From positions 1-64,000 of the forward strand of contig VXAZ01018004.1 in NCBI GenBank assembly GCA_013399875.1: DNA of 64,000 nt. The letters are read 5' to 3'. The position numbers were made by a program, and so were the translations under genes. Below the pieces are notes generated by a model that was given only the letters and a program-made list of their open reading frames with translations, was not told the origin of the DNA and did not search any database. This DNA comes from Gymnorhina tibicen (Eukaryota; Chordata; Aves; Passeriformes; Artamidae). This document shows positions 37,906 through 50,639 of the stretch, piece after piece (position 1 is the stretch's first letter; the number at the start of each line of letters is the position of its first letter).

Positions 37906-40124
37906 TTTAGATGAAAATGGCCACATTTGCAGTTTACATTTAAGGAAAATCAATCCTAATGATGATAAGTATTTTAGAAAATTAAATTTAAATACATCAG
38001 AAAGATTAAACCACCAAATATACTTGACCATTTCTGGCCAGAAAATTTCTGTATTTAGAAGGAACAACTTTCATAGTCTCTAAAATGGAATTTTGTTTTG
38101 CAGGGAAGTGTGGTCTTGGCTCTCACTAGAGGAATAATGGTAAATAAAATGAAATAAGTAGTGATGAGATTATTTTTGTCCTTTCGTTTGTACGCTAAAA
38201 GGTAAGTCAGGTAAATTTTAAAAGACAGTCCATACTGGAGACAGAAGCAGGATTCAAAGAAGTGCTGATAATACCCCAAAATACCAATGACATCTGAAAA
38301 ATCACAGAATCTCTTTTGCACTATATAATTTTATATCTCCAGTAAATCTGAGGACACTGATCAGCTTATCAATGAGTTATTTCAATGAAACAAGTAGTGC
38401 TGACCATTTCCCCATTATGTTCTACTGACATAGAAAGCTATGTAAGTGATTTTGTGCATGTTTGAATAGGTGCTGAGTTTATGGAAAAACCTTAAATGTA
38501 AAGGTTATAAGATTAAACAACACATAGGCAATGTCATTGTAAAAGTAAATATTGAGAAAGGAATAAAATCTAGAATTTTTTATATGCTTTTTTAAAAAAT
38601 CTAAATGTAGAACACTTTCTGCTGTAAAAAGTTTTGGTTTGCTACGTGGATTTTTTGCTCTGTTATTGGTTATTTTATTTTCTTATTATTTACTTGATGG
38701 CATTTCAGTAGAAAAGTGTAACAGTTCTCTAGACATAAACATGGCTGACTGTTCTCTTTTGAAATGGATTCTGTTCCTCTGTAATCACTCATTAAAGGAA
38801 AATCAGAAATTGTGGATCTGTGAAGCTAGATTTTTGTCTTCCTCATTTCCAGGCACATTCCTCAGGCTGCTCACCTCTTCCTAAAACAAACATAACTCAT
38901 TTTCTACACACATCTTTACACACATCGAGATTTATATGTTGATACAGAGGAAGGGAGAGGGAGAAGGTAAAGAGAAAATTCTAAACTTTCTCTCCTCTGA
39001 TATAAAAGTTCCTTTTCTGCACTTAAGCAGAAAAATCTGCTCAGATTTTCAGTTTTGGAAATAATTTTTAGCTTTTCTTTTGAATATATATGTGTTTGAA
39101 CATGTATAAAAAAAGCCAATTTGGGTAGTAAAATATAGAGCAGTTAGAGAAAATTCTTTCATTTAATTTGCAAATAAAAGAGGAAAAGAGAGAGTGGCTC
39201 TGTATTGTTATAACAGCAGACACTTCACTGTCCTGTAGCAGTCAGGGCAGGAGGTATTTGAAGCCTCTCTGGTGTTCAATACTATATTCACTCTACTTAT
39301 CAATATATAGTTTAGCTTAATAACACATCATGTGAAAAGGAAGAAAAAAAATACAGGCCAATACTTTATATTTATCAACTACATGTTGGTGTGCCTGTTA
39401 ATAGGACTGTTTATTGACCTCAGTGACAGTGCTGATAAAAGTAAAAACTGTAGCTGACCACTGTAGGTTTGAACTCAGATTTCTGTATCGCGTTACTAAT
39501 GTCCATGGCACGAGATTTTTTTTCCAAAGGTATGTAAAAATATTTTTAAAAATGTGTGAAACTGGTACGTACAGTACTTGTACACCAGTTATACCCCTCC
39601 CTGTTATATATCAGTCAAAACTGGTGTATAAACCTAAGGTATGCCCCATTGATATAGTAGATTTTAATTAGTGATTAAGGAAATTGTGACTCCACTAATA
39701 TGCATTTCCTTTGTCAATATTTTACATTCTTCACAATGGTGTCAAACTATAATTATAAGAAATGTTTGTTTTTAAACTTTTACCTCAGAATCTTAGAAAG
39801 AATCTGTTAGAAGATAAGCAAAACAATAGAATATATACTTTAGTTTGTTGGTCTGGGGGGGATGGTTTACTGATAAAAGTGGAATGTGTTTATAGGATGG
39901 GGAAGTATTATATGCAAAAATGCAATTATTTCTAATCAGATTAGTTCCTTAATTTGATCCAATGAGTGAATATCTTTAAAGTCAGTTGCAGGCCAGATTT
40001 TGCAGGTTGTTTTTGAGAATACAACTGCAGGATCTATGACTCCTCTTTACTCAATGTCAGGTAAAGTACATTTAGATTCAGACATTATTTCATCTTCCCC
40101 AACACTGGACACTTCCCCAGCACT

Positions 40125-40241
40125 GAACAGATAATATTCAGCTGGGGTGCTGGGCCATCTTGTCTAGACTACTTTTCACAACAAAGGATGAAGCAGATGA
40201 TCCTTGAGGTCCCTTCCAATTTGGTATTCCATGAATCATAT
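40125..40241 (+). mobile_element. CR1 LINE 3' terminus
   Basis: Only the CR1 3' UTR remains. It reads GGTGCTGGGCCATCTTGTCT, then GCAGATGATCCTTGAGGTCC, CTTCCAATTTGGTATTCC and ATGAATCAT. This is a different CR1 3' end type from the copies at 10200 and 17890, which carry GATGATCTTAAGGTC. Confidence 0.88.
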
Positions 40242-42639
40242 TCTTTAGTGTCTTTCTTATTTGACATAAATAAGAGTTTTATGATTGGAAGGAAAACCAC
40301 AACAGTCTATATATTAATTTTGATTTAAGATTGCTACTTAATGTTTGGTATTGCAAATCTGCATATCCTTGGATATGGCAATATTACTATTAAATCCATC
40401 CCTTTTTTAAACTAGAATTTAATTGGTTTTGGTTCCCTCTGCAAGGTGTCTGATAGCATGTTATGACCTTTTCATTACGAAATTTTCAACATTTTCACAA
40501 GACTGCAAATGACATTTCTGGCAACTACTTCAGATAAAGTGATATTTGACCTTCTGTTCAGTGCTCAGAATAAGTTTAGAAGTAACAATGGAGTCATCTT
40601 TGAACATATTCATAATAAGTGTGATCAACAATAAGGCAAATTTAATCAAAATTTTTTTAAAAGCCACAAAAAAAGTAATGATACATGGCAGCCATGCAAT
40701 GTATCCCATAAAAACACTTTTAATCAAATCAAGTGGTTCCAGACAAATTCCGATTGCTAGCCCTAAAGTCTTCTTGGCACACAGTCCTGTGTTATTTTAA
40801 TAGATATCTTGAAAACTAGAATTTATGTATTTCAGAGGACAATCCTTTCCACTGGAAATGGATTTTATGTAGATTCTTAATTTGAAGAGTTCCTGAAGGT
40901 TCCATGATGGGAAATCATGACCTATTCTAATGATGTGGTGTCCTTGTATATAAAGGCTTTCCTCTAGGTGATATAATTTACCCAAAGTGAAGATCATTCA
41001 GGACTTAAAACAGCTACAATTAATCCTGTTGAGTTCTAGGGCTCTCAGAGGGTAGAGAGGGTTCTGTTCTTTTTCAAATAAAAAAGGGAAATAATACTTA
41101 CATTAAGATAGTGCTTTAAGTACCAGAATCTCCTGCCAGCTGTTAGGTTTAAAAAGAGACAGTCTCTTATAAAAGTGAGATAAAGATTTAAATTTTATAC
41201 TGAACCTTATACAATAAGGAATTAATATGATACTTACATTCAGCTTACAGAAATAAAAGAAAAACCTTATTTATCAGTCCAGTCAGGATAAGTGGAGTTG
41301 TAATTAAAAATGAATGTCACATGCATTTTATTACTAATATTTTTAAGGCATTGATTGCATTTAAGTTCTGATACCTAATTTAAATCCATTTGAAAATACT
41401 GGGAAAAAAACTTATTTGAAATAAGGATGCACTTTCATAAATATTTAGGAAAATATGTAAAAAATTTTGAAAGTTTAAGATAGTTGTTTTGGGTAATCAC
41501 TAGATGATTTATAATGAAACATTCTGAGAAAATAATTTCATAATAGAACTTTTCACATAATACATAAATATCTTTAACTGAAATAAAAAATCACTTGCAA
41601 CTACAGATAGGAAAATAAATGAAAAATAACACTGATTTAATCTAAGCAAAAAGACATGACTGTCAAATACATGGTCAGCACAGAAAACTAAAGGTTTATG
41701 TTTTGGTGGACAGGGAGCCTTGGAGTCTCTTTTCAGCACTTTTGCATATCAAAAGAGAGCAATTAACTGAGAAGGTCCAGACTTACTCCAAGAGTGCAGA
41801 AAAGGTCTGCGTTACACAACTGTGCACCACGCTCTTCCAACAGTCATGAGGCTGATTGCCTATTCATGCAGATAGCTTGTGCTATAACAGTTTCTCAGTA
41901 AAATTCCTCTCTTCCATATCAAAATGACATTTTAACTTTTGGGGGTTTTAATACCCTTTTTACTACTTTATTTTCTGCTCTGCCTATTGATTTTTGTAAC
42001 CTTTTGACGGGAGCTTTACTTGCCTTGTCTTTCTGCATAATTCTTTTAAATTACATTCAGACCACAAGACAAATTCTAATCTCCATTATACAAAAATACA
42101 GTAAATCCACTGAAGTTAACAGAAATGTATGAGATTCAAAGTCTGATTCTGATCAAAAATAGACCTATTGGCTTTTAGTAGTCTAGCTTTTAAGCCAGGG
42201 AAAAGCACAATGGGGCAAGTTCATTTCCAGTGGAACTAAACTAATGTCTGCTGAGTTCTAATAGAAGAAATCCAACATTTTCTTTAAAACTTTTACTTAA
42301 ACCCATTTTTCTTCCTCTGAAAAACAGACCTTAAAAGTTTAAGTATTTTGACGGTATGATGGTAATTACTGTCGTGAATTTGCCAGTAACTTTTAAGGAC
42401 CTTCCCTACCTATGGATCATGTGCACATAATTTTGTATCCCGAACTTTGGTTCCCTGTCAACGTAGTTCAAGTGACCTACTGAATGTATCATTGTGCTCT
42501 TTTCCTTACCATCTCATCTTCCTATTGGAAAAAAGGTCATACAAGTCTATGGTGTGAAGATCCACCCTGAAACTCAGGTACGAGCGCCTTAGGATAAGAA
42601 CTTGTGTCCAAAACCTGGAAAATACTCCAAATATTAGAG
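40242..42639. other. AT-rich unique DNA, no gene recognised
   Basis: No repeat family or gene recognised. The short frames on both strands have no nameable domain. Confidence 0.45.
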
Positions 42640-42955
42640 GCTCAGAGAGGGCCACTGAATTAGTGTGGCATGATTTGCCCTTGGTGAAGCCATATTGACT
42701 GTCTCTGATCACTTCCCTGTCTTCCATATGTTTTGGTGTATCTTCCAGCAGGATCTAGTCCATGTTCTCAGAGGACACAGAAGTGAAGCTGACTGGTCAG
42801 TAGTATTCAGGGTCCTCCTTATTATCCTTTTCAAAAATGAGTGTGACACTCCCTTTCTCCAGTCACTGGGGACTTAGTCTATTTGTCATGACTTTTCAAA
42901 CATGATAGACCAATGAAATTACTGTAGGCCATACTTACAGTATCCTGCTTCTTTC
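42640..42955 (-). mobile_element. CR1 LINE internal fragment (start of RT region)
   Basis: A CR1 piece on the minus strand covering the linker and N-terminal part of the RT. The minus-strand frame includes MEDREVIRDSQYGFTKGKSC, a close match to the CR1 ORF2 segment just before the RT core. The left edge lies near 42640, where CR1 homology breaks off after GKSCHTN. The right edge lies near 42955. Both ORF2 ends are missing and in-frame stops are present, so this is a fragment with no 3' tail. Confidence 0.88.
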
Positions 42956-45900
42956 TAAAAATAGGGAAGATGTTGAAGTTTTTGGAGTCAAGAATCAGAA
43001 GTTTTAGCAAGACTGTCAATGCTTCGACTGTATTTCAAAACTAATGTACACACTTGGCAATTCCACAGCAAAGGAAGTAATCCCTTAAAATTTTATAAAA
43101 CATTTCACTATCTCATATAATTACTGATTTATGCAAATATAATTCTTAATCTTAAAACCACTTATAAGTTATTAACTTCTAGAATTCCACTTTCAGCATG
43201 ACTGCACTTCTCTGGGCTTAATAATTCTGAAATGACTGAAACTGTAGGATTACGTTTCAGGGATCATCAGTGCAAAGAACAAATGAACAAATTGTTTAAT
43301 TCAGCATCAATGAAACAGTTGAATCAACCTTAAAACCCCCACTATTTCAAGTCAAGGCTTATTTGGAATTATAGTCATTATTATTTATCTTTTTATTGTA
43401 TTTTAGTCTGGAGGTATGCATGCCAAGGAATTTTCCTGTGGAAAAGATTTCTTCCTCATCTTATAACTGGTATTCATCATAAGCTTTTGCAGCAGATATA
43501 TTCCTCTTCACATGAACATAAATGTCCTTCTCCTTAGGTCTTGCAAGAACCCTGTATTTAATTTAGGGGAGTACTCTCTGGGGAAACAAACAAAAATAAA
43601 CAAACAAAACCTAACCAAACAAATTAAATCTATGAATCCTTGCATTATTTTAAAATTACACTCTCTGTGATGGTTTGAGCCTCTCTGCTGAAACAAATAC
43701 ATTTTAGTATTTAACAATTTTTAATATGTTATAAAAGATTTTATTTCCTCTTCAGATACACAGTTGCATTGCAGAGGATGTTTTTGCTCAGGCCTATAGT
43801 GGTTGGGTGAGGAACCCAAAGAGGGAACGGACCAAATTCATGACTGATATTTTAACTAAAGATTTGGGGCTTATGACACACAGCATTCCATCATTCCATC
43901 AGATCGACTGCAAGACTGAAAATCTTCACCATATCAAACCTTTAATGTTTCCTCATTTATGCAGTTAAACATATTTATTTAGACTGCAGAATATAAATTT
44001 CACCTCAGTTTCCAGTGAGTCATTAGTAAGTAAATATTAAAGTTTGGGTACCAAACAATCTGATGTTTTTTTCACATAGGTATCTCATCTAAGGCCATAC
44101 AACACCCTCTATGAAGTGTAGTAGGAAGCAGACAATTTTCATTCTTCACCTGTCCTTTTTATTTTCAAAGTTTTTCAGAAAGTACCTGAAAGCTTCTGGT
44201 CCAGTGTCTTAGGAAATTGTATGAGCCAGTGATAAAAAAGCCTTTATCTCTCTGCAGAATTTCACCAAGATACGTCATATGTGAACAGACAGGTGAAAGA
44301 AGTTGGTTTAATTTCTGATGAAGAGAGGTTGATACTTGGTAATGCATTTTAGATCGACTGTGCAATTTCCATAGAGATGTTTCCTAGTAAACCTTTCTAG
44401 AAAGTACTATTCTACCAAATGATTTTGAGATCTCTGACAAAATTCAACCAATGAATAAAACAACCAACTTATGCAAACAGTATAAATACAGTTTCAGTAC
44501 ATTATGTTTCCATGATTAACCAATAGGTCCAGTAAATTATCCAAGAGTTATTTTGCTGATGGTTTGTTATAGACAGAATTGGTAATACTGATCAGACTTG
44601 GGCTTTCAAACCATTTTTTGGTTTGAAATATAGAAAAACTTTTAGAATATGCTTTTCAGAGCTTTTCTTACCAGATAGTTGTGTACCACAGAAAGATGAT
44701 CATCTGTTATGACCAGTATTTGGACTTTATATTTCCCCAAATCTAATTTAGTTTCCAAACCTAAAACTTCTCACTGAACTGGAACAGTGAAACAATTGCT
44801 CCAGGCTAAATTAGATTTGTTAACTCTTCTCAATAGAACAAGAATACAAATGATGTCTTAGAAATGTGTGCAGAGTACAGCAGATACCACAACATAATTT
44901 AAAAATAAAATGTTGCCAAATCCATTAACATATGTCTAAATATAAAATGGTAAAATAATTTGAATGCTTAAATTACTCCATTGCTATTTTTTAAAAATAT
45001 GTGGAGACATTCAGATTTGGAAAAAAACCCCACAACAATCATTGCATTTTGTAACATTTCTATTGATTTTTCCAGCTTCTAGCAATACTGTTTCTTTTCA
45101 AATGTTCACCGTATTATTTCAACATCTGTGTGATAACTGATTTAACAGCCAGAGCACCGCTTCTAAAGTGCCCTGAATTCATGGATTACACAATTTAGGA
45201 CTATACTTTTGGGGAAAAACTCACTTAAACAGTCATTCAGGGATGGACTTAGCCACCATAGTATGAGAAGCTGTTGCTGGTTAACTTGGCTTATTTTGTG
45301 CTAAAGTGCCTTGTCTACATAGTGTTTTGTTTCATACTGTCTGACATTTTGACCTGTGTTAATAAAACCAATTTGGAAGCAGATTTTCTGGAATGGAGAA
45401 ATGAGATACATTAAAGCAAAATGATGTGGGTTGAATTTCCAGGCTGAAACAACCATTCTGTATCCAGCATTCTTTTCTCTGTTGCCCTATTGACTGACTA
45501 CACTAATAAGTCCATGAGTGTACTTGTGTATCTCAACTACACTAGTATTATCTAGACAACTCTTTCTATTCCCATTAATCATAATCAAGTGTCATGCTTT
45601 GCAATAGCCCAAGGCAAGTTCACACAGCTGAGCTCAAAACATGATTATTCAGCAGATGTGCCTCATGTTCTGTGGGGCTCACGCTGATGTCTTAGATTTT
45701 AATGAACCACAGTGCTTGAAGCGAGTCCAGGCTCATCTGGAGAGCACTCTAATGCACTAGCATCAGTAAGGACAAATGAAGGGAAAGGGGACACTTACCA
45801 CTTATTTGGCACCACAGCGTGGAAGAGAGGGTGAGCTGAGTTATGCCAATGCTAGGAAAGATAAAGTTAAGAGCAGATACAACCTTGCCTGAGGCTTGAA

Positions 45901-46210
45901 TGGCATTTTTGGCAGAGATATGACCACTGAACTATATATCCCGTAAAAGTCATACAGTGTTCTTGCAAATCATTACAGACAGGGGTAGAAAACCCACAGC
46001 ACCTTTCAAGAATAGGCATGCTTTAAGAGTTAATCTAAGTTATTCTCATCAGTGCAGAGCCTCTTAGATTTGAGTATGTGTGTAAATTTAAAAATCTGCT
46101 TTTCTACTGTGTTTGATTTGTCTATATGCAAGAGATATCATTTGACAGAAACAAACTGCCATCGATGGACACGAAATAACCATCCTTATTAAATACAAGT
46201 TGATATGCTG

Positions 46211-46231
46211 TATAAATATATATATATATAT
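46211..46231. repeat. (TA)n microsatellite
   Basis: About nine TA units seen directly. Confidence 0.9.
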
Positions 46232-47689
46232 GCATAGGAGAACAACATATGTGTGTTTTTGAAATAAGATCATGGTAAAGAACAGTTCTGTGGAAATCAT
46301 GCAGCTTTTTCTTTCAATTATCAGTCCAGCTCCCAGGAGTTGCAGTCTTTTCAGACTGGTGCAGGATTCCTGAGTTTTCTTAAAGCTCTTGCAGGTAAGT
46401 AGAATGCCTAAAGGTCTTGGGCACCACAATATCTCTAAGCCACCAAGCTATGTAATAAACTGTGTAATAGGAAGGGCCTGCAAAGGCCCCAGAAATTCTG
46501 TTTTTAAGAGCCCAGGGAAGTTTTTTTTCTACATCAAAATCTGTAAAATCTTTCTGATGGAAATATTTTTAGTTCAGGAGTGTGAAAACAGTCCTTGGCT
46601 AAGCAGTCCATCCCAGTTAACAGGTGTGCCAGGTATCCTTTTCTATTTCAGAAATGCTTCAGTTATGAGTATGAGATACTCCTAATGTACCTTAGAGTCT
46701 AGAAAAAACCCCAAGCAGACAAAAACTCTCTAGGTTATTAATGTAAGGATTCAATAGCAATGAACTTTGAGGATGTCAAAAGAAACAACTTACTGAAAGA
46801 AAAGTGGAAAGCAATACCTCTTATAAAAAGCACAAGGCAACTATTTAATCTATAAAACATTATGCAAGATGAAACATAAATGGATGGCTGGTAAATAAGA
46901 ATAAGTCTCTACACTACATTTCCTGAAACTGTGGCATTATTTTCCATTGCAGCTTTATAGGCTGTCTATAAAAATAAGTCCCTTTGATCATTAATACAAA
47001 AAACCCCAAACATATCCTTTCAGTTCTAATTGTTATGGATTTCCATACAAGAAGAGAATCATATTTTAGCACATATTTTTAATATACAATTCATATGGGG
47101 TGTCTTATGCTCTCAATACTCAATCTGGTATTTTTTATTATCCCTTCGCTGACTGGGTGAATCTCTTTTTTAGCTGTAAAGGGAGCAATGAAGACTCACT
47201 CTTAAACTCTGAAGAACTCATTAAGAGCATAAAATTTTTGAATTAAAATTTTTGCCATTTGTTACTGAAATTTATTTCAGGAAGAAGTCAGGCTAAAGAC
47301 TATAAAAAAAGAAGGAGGAATTTTTAAAATTTAATGTTAAATAATAAATGCACAGCTCTAAGGAAAATCAGGGTATGGAACAAGCTTCTAGAAAGTTTAT
47401 AGTTACTCAAGATAGACTAACATCTATGCAAAGGACATTAAACTCATCTGTTTGATCTAATCTTATTTAATCTCTTTCTCATACAACAATTATAAAATGT
47501 TAAAGACAGTTGACTAGTTTCTCCAGTATTTGCTAATACAACACAGATTTATTTCTTACTGTTACAGGAAAGAAGAAGATACGGAGAGGACCAAAAATAC
47601 CTATAGTTGATGGCAGGCACTGAACCTAATAGCCTTGGTTACTTTTGGGGACTGTCTCCCTGGCCTGTCTCCTGCTCCCCCAGAATACC

Positions 47690-47950
47690 AAACCAAAACA
47701 AAACACAAAGACAACCAAACAAATAAAAAAACCAGCCAACCAAAAAAACCTGCGAAACAAAACCAACCAACCCCAATCAACCAACCCCAACTAACCAACC
47801 AAAAAAACCTGCGAAACAAAACCAACCAACCCCAATCAACCAACCCCAACTAACCAACCAAAAAAACCCCACCAAAAAACCTGCAAAACAAAACAAAAAA
47901 CCCCCCAACCAACCAAAAAGCCCCCCAAATCCAAAACTAAACCAAGCCAA
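47690..47950. repeat. A/C-only repeat tract with a 59-bp tandem period
   Basis: About 260 bp almost devoid of G and T on the plus strand, built from CCAA, CCCCAA and AAAC words. A 59-bp unit starting CCAACCAAAAAAACCTGCG is repeated at 47736 and 47795, with a third, partial copy from 47854. On the minus strand it reads TTGGGG and GGTTGG words, so that strand can form G-quadruplex-like structure. The Trp/Phe/Gly-rich frames read on the minus strand (47601-48040) change frame with each 59-bp unit (59 is not a multiple of 3) and are not genes. Confidence 0.9.
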
Positions 47951-48701
47951 CAGCAAAACCTCCAACAACTCAAACAAAAGAGATAGAAAGGAAAATGTTC
48001 TGCAATGTCCTGCTGGAAACACATGTACTATGATCCCCATAGAAGAGCATGTTTTTTCTGGGGATCTTCTTCATATTTTGTGAATTTTATCAGTCTCCCT
48101 GCTGGCTGCTCTTGCTCATTATGCTGATGGCATTGATTGAAAAATGCTTTGAGAGCATGCAAAGATTGCATATTCTCACGGGATACTAAGCATTGTGTGT
48201 AAATTTTATGTGAACAATTCTTATTGCCTGTTTAATCTCATTGGCTGTTTAAATTATTAGCAATTGCTACTGTTATCTACTAAGCTTTATATGAGTCCAG
48301 GGATATGAGGGCATGAGCACTTTTGATACAGGCGTACAGCACTGCAACAGGAGAAAAAAAGAGGGAGGGTGTGGGTTCACAAAATAGAAGTGAAAGGCAT
48401 GCTGCAGTATTACAAGTGGTGGGCTATGGAGCAGCACATGGAAGGAGGGGAACTTTTGCCTTACAAAGGTTAACACCACCTTCTTTACAAAGATGTCTTA
48501 CAGATGTAGTCATTAATATTTCCAAAGTACTCTTTAGTCCTCAGCAATCTTGCCTTAAAGATTAGGAATTGTAGATAAAGAATACTGATGTTACTTGAGC
48601 TCCACTAAAATAAAACTTAAAGGTCTTTCTTGACATAAAAATCTATCCTGTAAGTGGGTTAAACAACTCCTTTAAAAGGTACTCTGAAATGTGTAGACGT
48701 G

Positions 48702-48838
48702 GAATGACAGAATATTCCCAGCTGGAAAACACCCACAAGGATCATCAAGTCCAGCTCTTGAATGAATGGCCCATAAGGGGATTGAACCCCGACCTTGGTG
48801 TTATTAGCACCATGCTCTAACCAACTGAGCTAATCTCA
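48702..48838 (-). mobile_element. TguSINE1-like SINE (tRNA-Ile head, CR1 tail)
   Basis: On the minus strand, from 48838 downward, the head reads like tRNA-Ile. There is an A box TTAGCTCAGTTGG (48821-48833), then GTTAGAGCATGGTGCTAATA with the isoleucine-type AAT anticodon region, and a B box GGTTCAATCC (48779-48788). A CR1-type 3' tail follows: GAGCTGGACTTGATGATCCT, TGTGGGTGTTTTCCAGCTGG and ATATTCTGTCATTCC. This head-and-tail layout is that of TguSINE1, described in zebra finch and other passerines. The 5' acceptor strand is degraded and no 3' acceptor half exists, so it is not a working tRNA gene. A/B boxes suggest it was transcribed by RNA polymerase III and moved by CR1 machinery. Confidence 0.9.
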
Positions 48839-49099
48839 GGGTTAAGAATTAGTATTTTTTTTCTTTTTACAGCTGGGAATTTCTTCATTGAGTTTATTTC
48901 TTACTCTTACTCATCTCAATATATATCATTCCTGACTCTTCATACTTTCTTTAGATCTTCACCTTTTTACCCTTGTGTTTCTGAGAAACACAGATTAAAT
49001 TGGGGTGGGATGTTTGGAAGCCAAGGCAGAGACAGCTTCAAATTTGGTTCCAGCTACAGAGACAGATGAGGTTGTTCAGTGCCTTATACTGCTGAGTTT
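48839..49099. other. Short AT-rich spacer
   Basis: Unique sequence between the SINE and the next CR1 piece. Nothing recognised. Confidence 0.45.
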
Positions 49100-49405
49100 T
49101 CAGTACCTCCAAGGGTGAAGATTCCATATCCCATCTGGACAGCCCATTCCAGTATTTGGCTGGCATCATCATGACAACTAATTTCTTTATTTTCAGATAG
49201 AATTTCCCTTACTGCAATTTTTCTTTGCCTCCAAGTCTTTTGCTGTGCACCTCTGAAAAAATATTTATCTGTGTTTTCTATGACCATTCATTATGTAGTA
49301 AAAAGAAACAAGTAGATGTCCCCTTAGCTCGTGCTTCTTCAGGCTGACTAAACACAGTTCTCTCAGATTTCCTGATATGCCATGTGCTCCAACCCCCCTG
49401 AAGCT
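49100..49405 (-). mobile_element. Old CR1 LINE fragment
   Basis: Diverged CR1 sequence in minus orientation. Plus-strand words match the complement of the ORF2 C-terminal region: ACCTCCAAGGGTGAAGATTC, CCATTCCAGTATTTGGCTGG, TGCTGTGCACCTCTGA, CTTCTTCAGGCTGACTAAAC, then CATGTGCTCCAACCCCCCTG. It is more diverged than the other copies and has no clear 3' tail. Confidence 0.78.
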
Positions 49406-49889
49406 GTAAACGCGCTGCTGCTTATAAGGATTCATTGTGAAACCCTGTGAAACCCTGTCAAAATCCATATCCACTTTTCCAGATCTTTATATCAAATGGT
49501 GTCTTTCAAGGCTGGTTGGTTCTTGGTTTTTCTAACTCTGTCTGACACACTGTAGAGCTGGCTTTTATCCAGAGATGTAATGGTGTCTTGCCATTTCCTA
49601 GGAAGCCCACAGAATATTTCACTGTAATGTTTGTATATACCTTGAATTCCTATATGCTATGGCTTACCTATCTTCTAGATCTCCTTTGTATGTCTTTTTT
49701 TCTTTTTGTTTATTTGTTTGTTTGAATCTACTAGGGGTTTAGCTAGACAGACATTTCTATTTATGTCTGTGTCCTAGGTGGCCTAGGTGACCCAAAAATA
49801 TGCATTCCGTATTTTTTCTACATCATCCAGCCTGTTTTACTGTCCCTTAAAGACTCCTGGCTGGAAGCAGAACTGGAGTGTTTTATCCC

Positions 49890-50570
49890 GGTTCACACAA
49901 AGGAGGAGGTGTGGCATCCCTTTAAAAATAGAGAACGCACATGTGGCAAGCTCTTCTGTTCTCTCTGGGCCCCCGAGGGGGTTGCTTTGGCCAGGTCTCC
50001 AAGTCACAACTTGAGAAGCTGAGGTGGAACAAGGCAGAAGCTCTTCTGATCTCTCAAGGCTTCGGAGAACTTTGCAATGCCTTCACTGGCAGCATTGACT
50101 CATTTTGGACAAAAAAAATTCTTCCATGTTTTTGTTTTGTGCCTGTTCCACATTGGTGCTTGTTGGCGGGAGGAGGGAGTTCTGGAACCTCAGAGGCTCA
50201 GTTGCTGTGCTGGTTTCCTTTGTCCTCTCTCAGCCAAATGGTCCAGACTACAGGGCTTCTCTGCCACCTTGTCTTTGTCCTCTGGGCCACATAGGCTGCT
50301 ACGCTGGCCACCATCTTGGGAGTAGGGACAGGACTTCCCATGCCATCTTTTGGCATATTTTTGTTTTTGTTTTCTTTGTTCCCAGGGTATCATGTGTCTC
50401 AGCACCTTTGTATCTAGTGGGTTTTGCTGTTTTCTTGGTTGTTGCTATTTTATTTTTAGTAAACTGTTATTTTTTTCACTGATATCTTCTCACTTCTGTC
50501 TGTCCTTATTGATGAAAGGGGAGTGGTTAAAACTAAAAAGGAGGTAATTCATTTTAGAGCCTACACCTTG
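49890..50570 (+). mobile_element. LTR-like element, plus orientation
   Basis: A GC-richer block with LTR character. It holds a TATA-like TTTAAAAATAG near 49920, a long middle part with words such as TCTCTCTGGGCCCCCGAGGG and GCCACCATCTTGGGAGTAGG, and a TAGTAAACTGTTATTTTTTT stretch at about 50456 (AGTAAA-type polyadenylation signal) followed by a T-rich U5-like end. A possible left end is TGTTTTATCCCGG at 49879. I found no clear target duplication, so the ends are approximate and it may be truncated. Overlapping open frames at 49941-50482 in three frames reflect the higher GC and are not genes. Confidence 0.55.
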
Positions 50571-50639
50571 TATAATTGTTTTAAACTAAGACAGTCTGCT
50601 ATTCATCTGATGCTTTTCTATCACTTCCCCTTGCTGAGA

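Larger units (their letters stand above)
34006..40124. other. AT-rich unique DNA, small repeats, no gene recognised
   Basis: Holds copy 2 of the 75-bp repeat (35434-35508) and a 12-bp tandem repeat (37852-37905). A mildly GC-richer stretch at about 37110-37290 contains an 89-codon minus-strand frame without a recognised domain. No exon, RNA gene or known transposon was seen. Confidence 0.42.
42956..48701. other. AT-rich unique DNA with simple repeats
   Basis: No gene recognised. A (TA)n is at 46211-46231 and an A/C repeat tract at 47690-47950 (separate entries). Frames at 46088-46429 (minus) and 46389-46685 (plus) overlap each other and show no domain. Confidence 0.42.

Noticed and set aside
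47736..47868. CRISPR-like array from the regular 59-bp spacing
   Set aside because: The units are contiguous with no unique spacers, the sequence is A/C-only, and the genome is vertebrate.
47601..48040. Trp/Phe/Gly-rich open frames on the minus strand, membrane-protein-like
   Set aside because: They are translations of the A/C simple repeat; the 59-bp period shifts frame each unit, so no coherent protein is encoded.
48777..48838. Possible tRNA-Ile gene
   Set aside because: Only the 5' part with A and B boxes is kept, the acceptor stem is degraded, and a CR1 tail follows. It is the head of a SINE.
50105..50482. 125-codon Phe/Cys/Val-rich plus-strand frame and overlapping frames
   Set aside because: Overlapping frames inside an LTR-like element; the hydrophobic end comes from T-rich U5 sequence.
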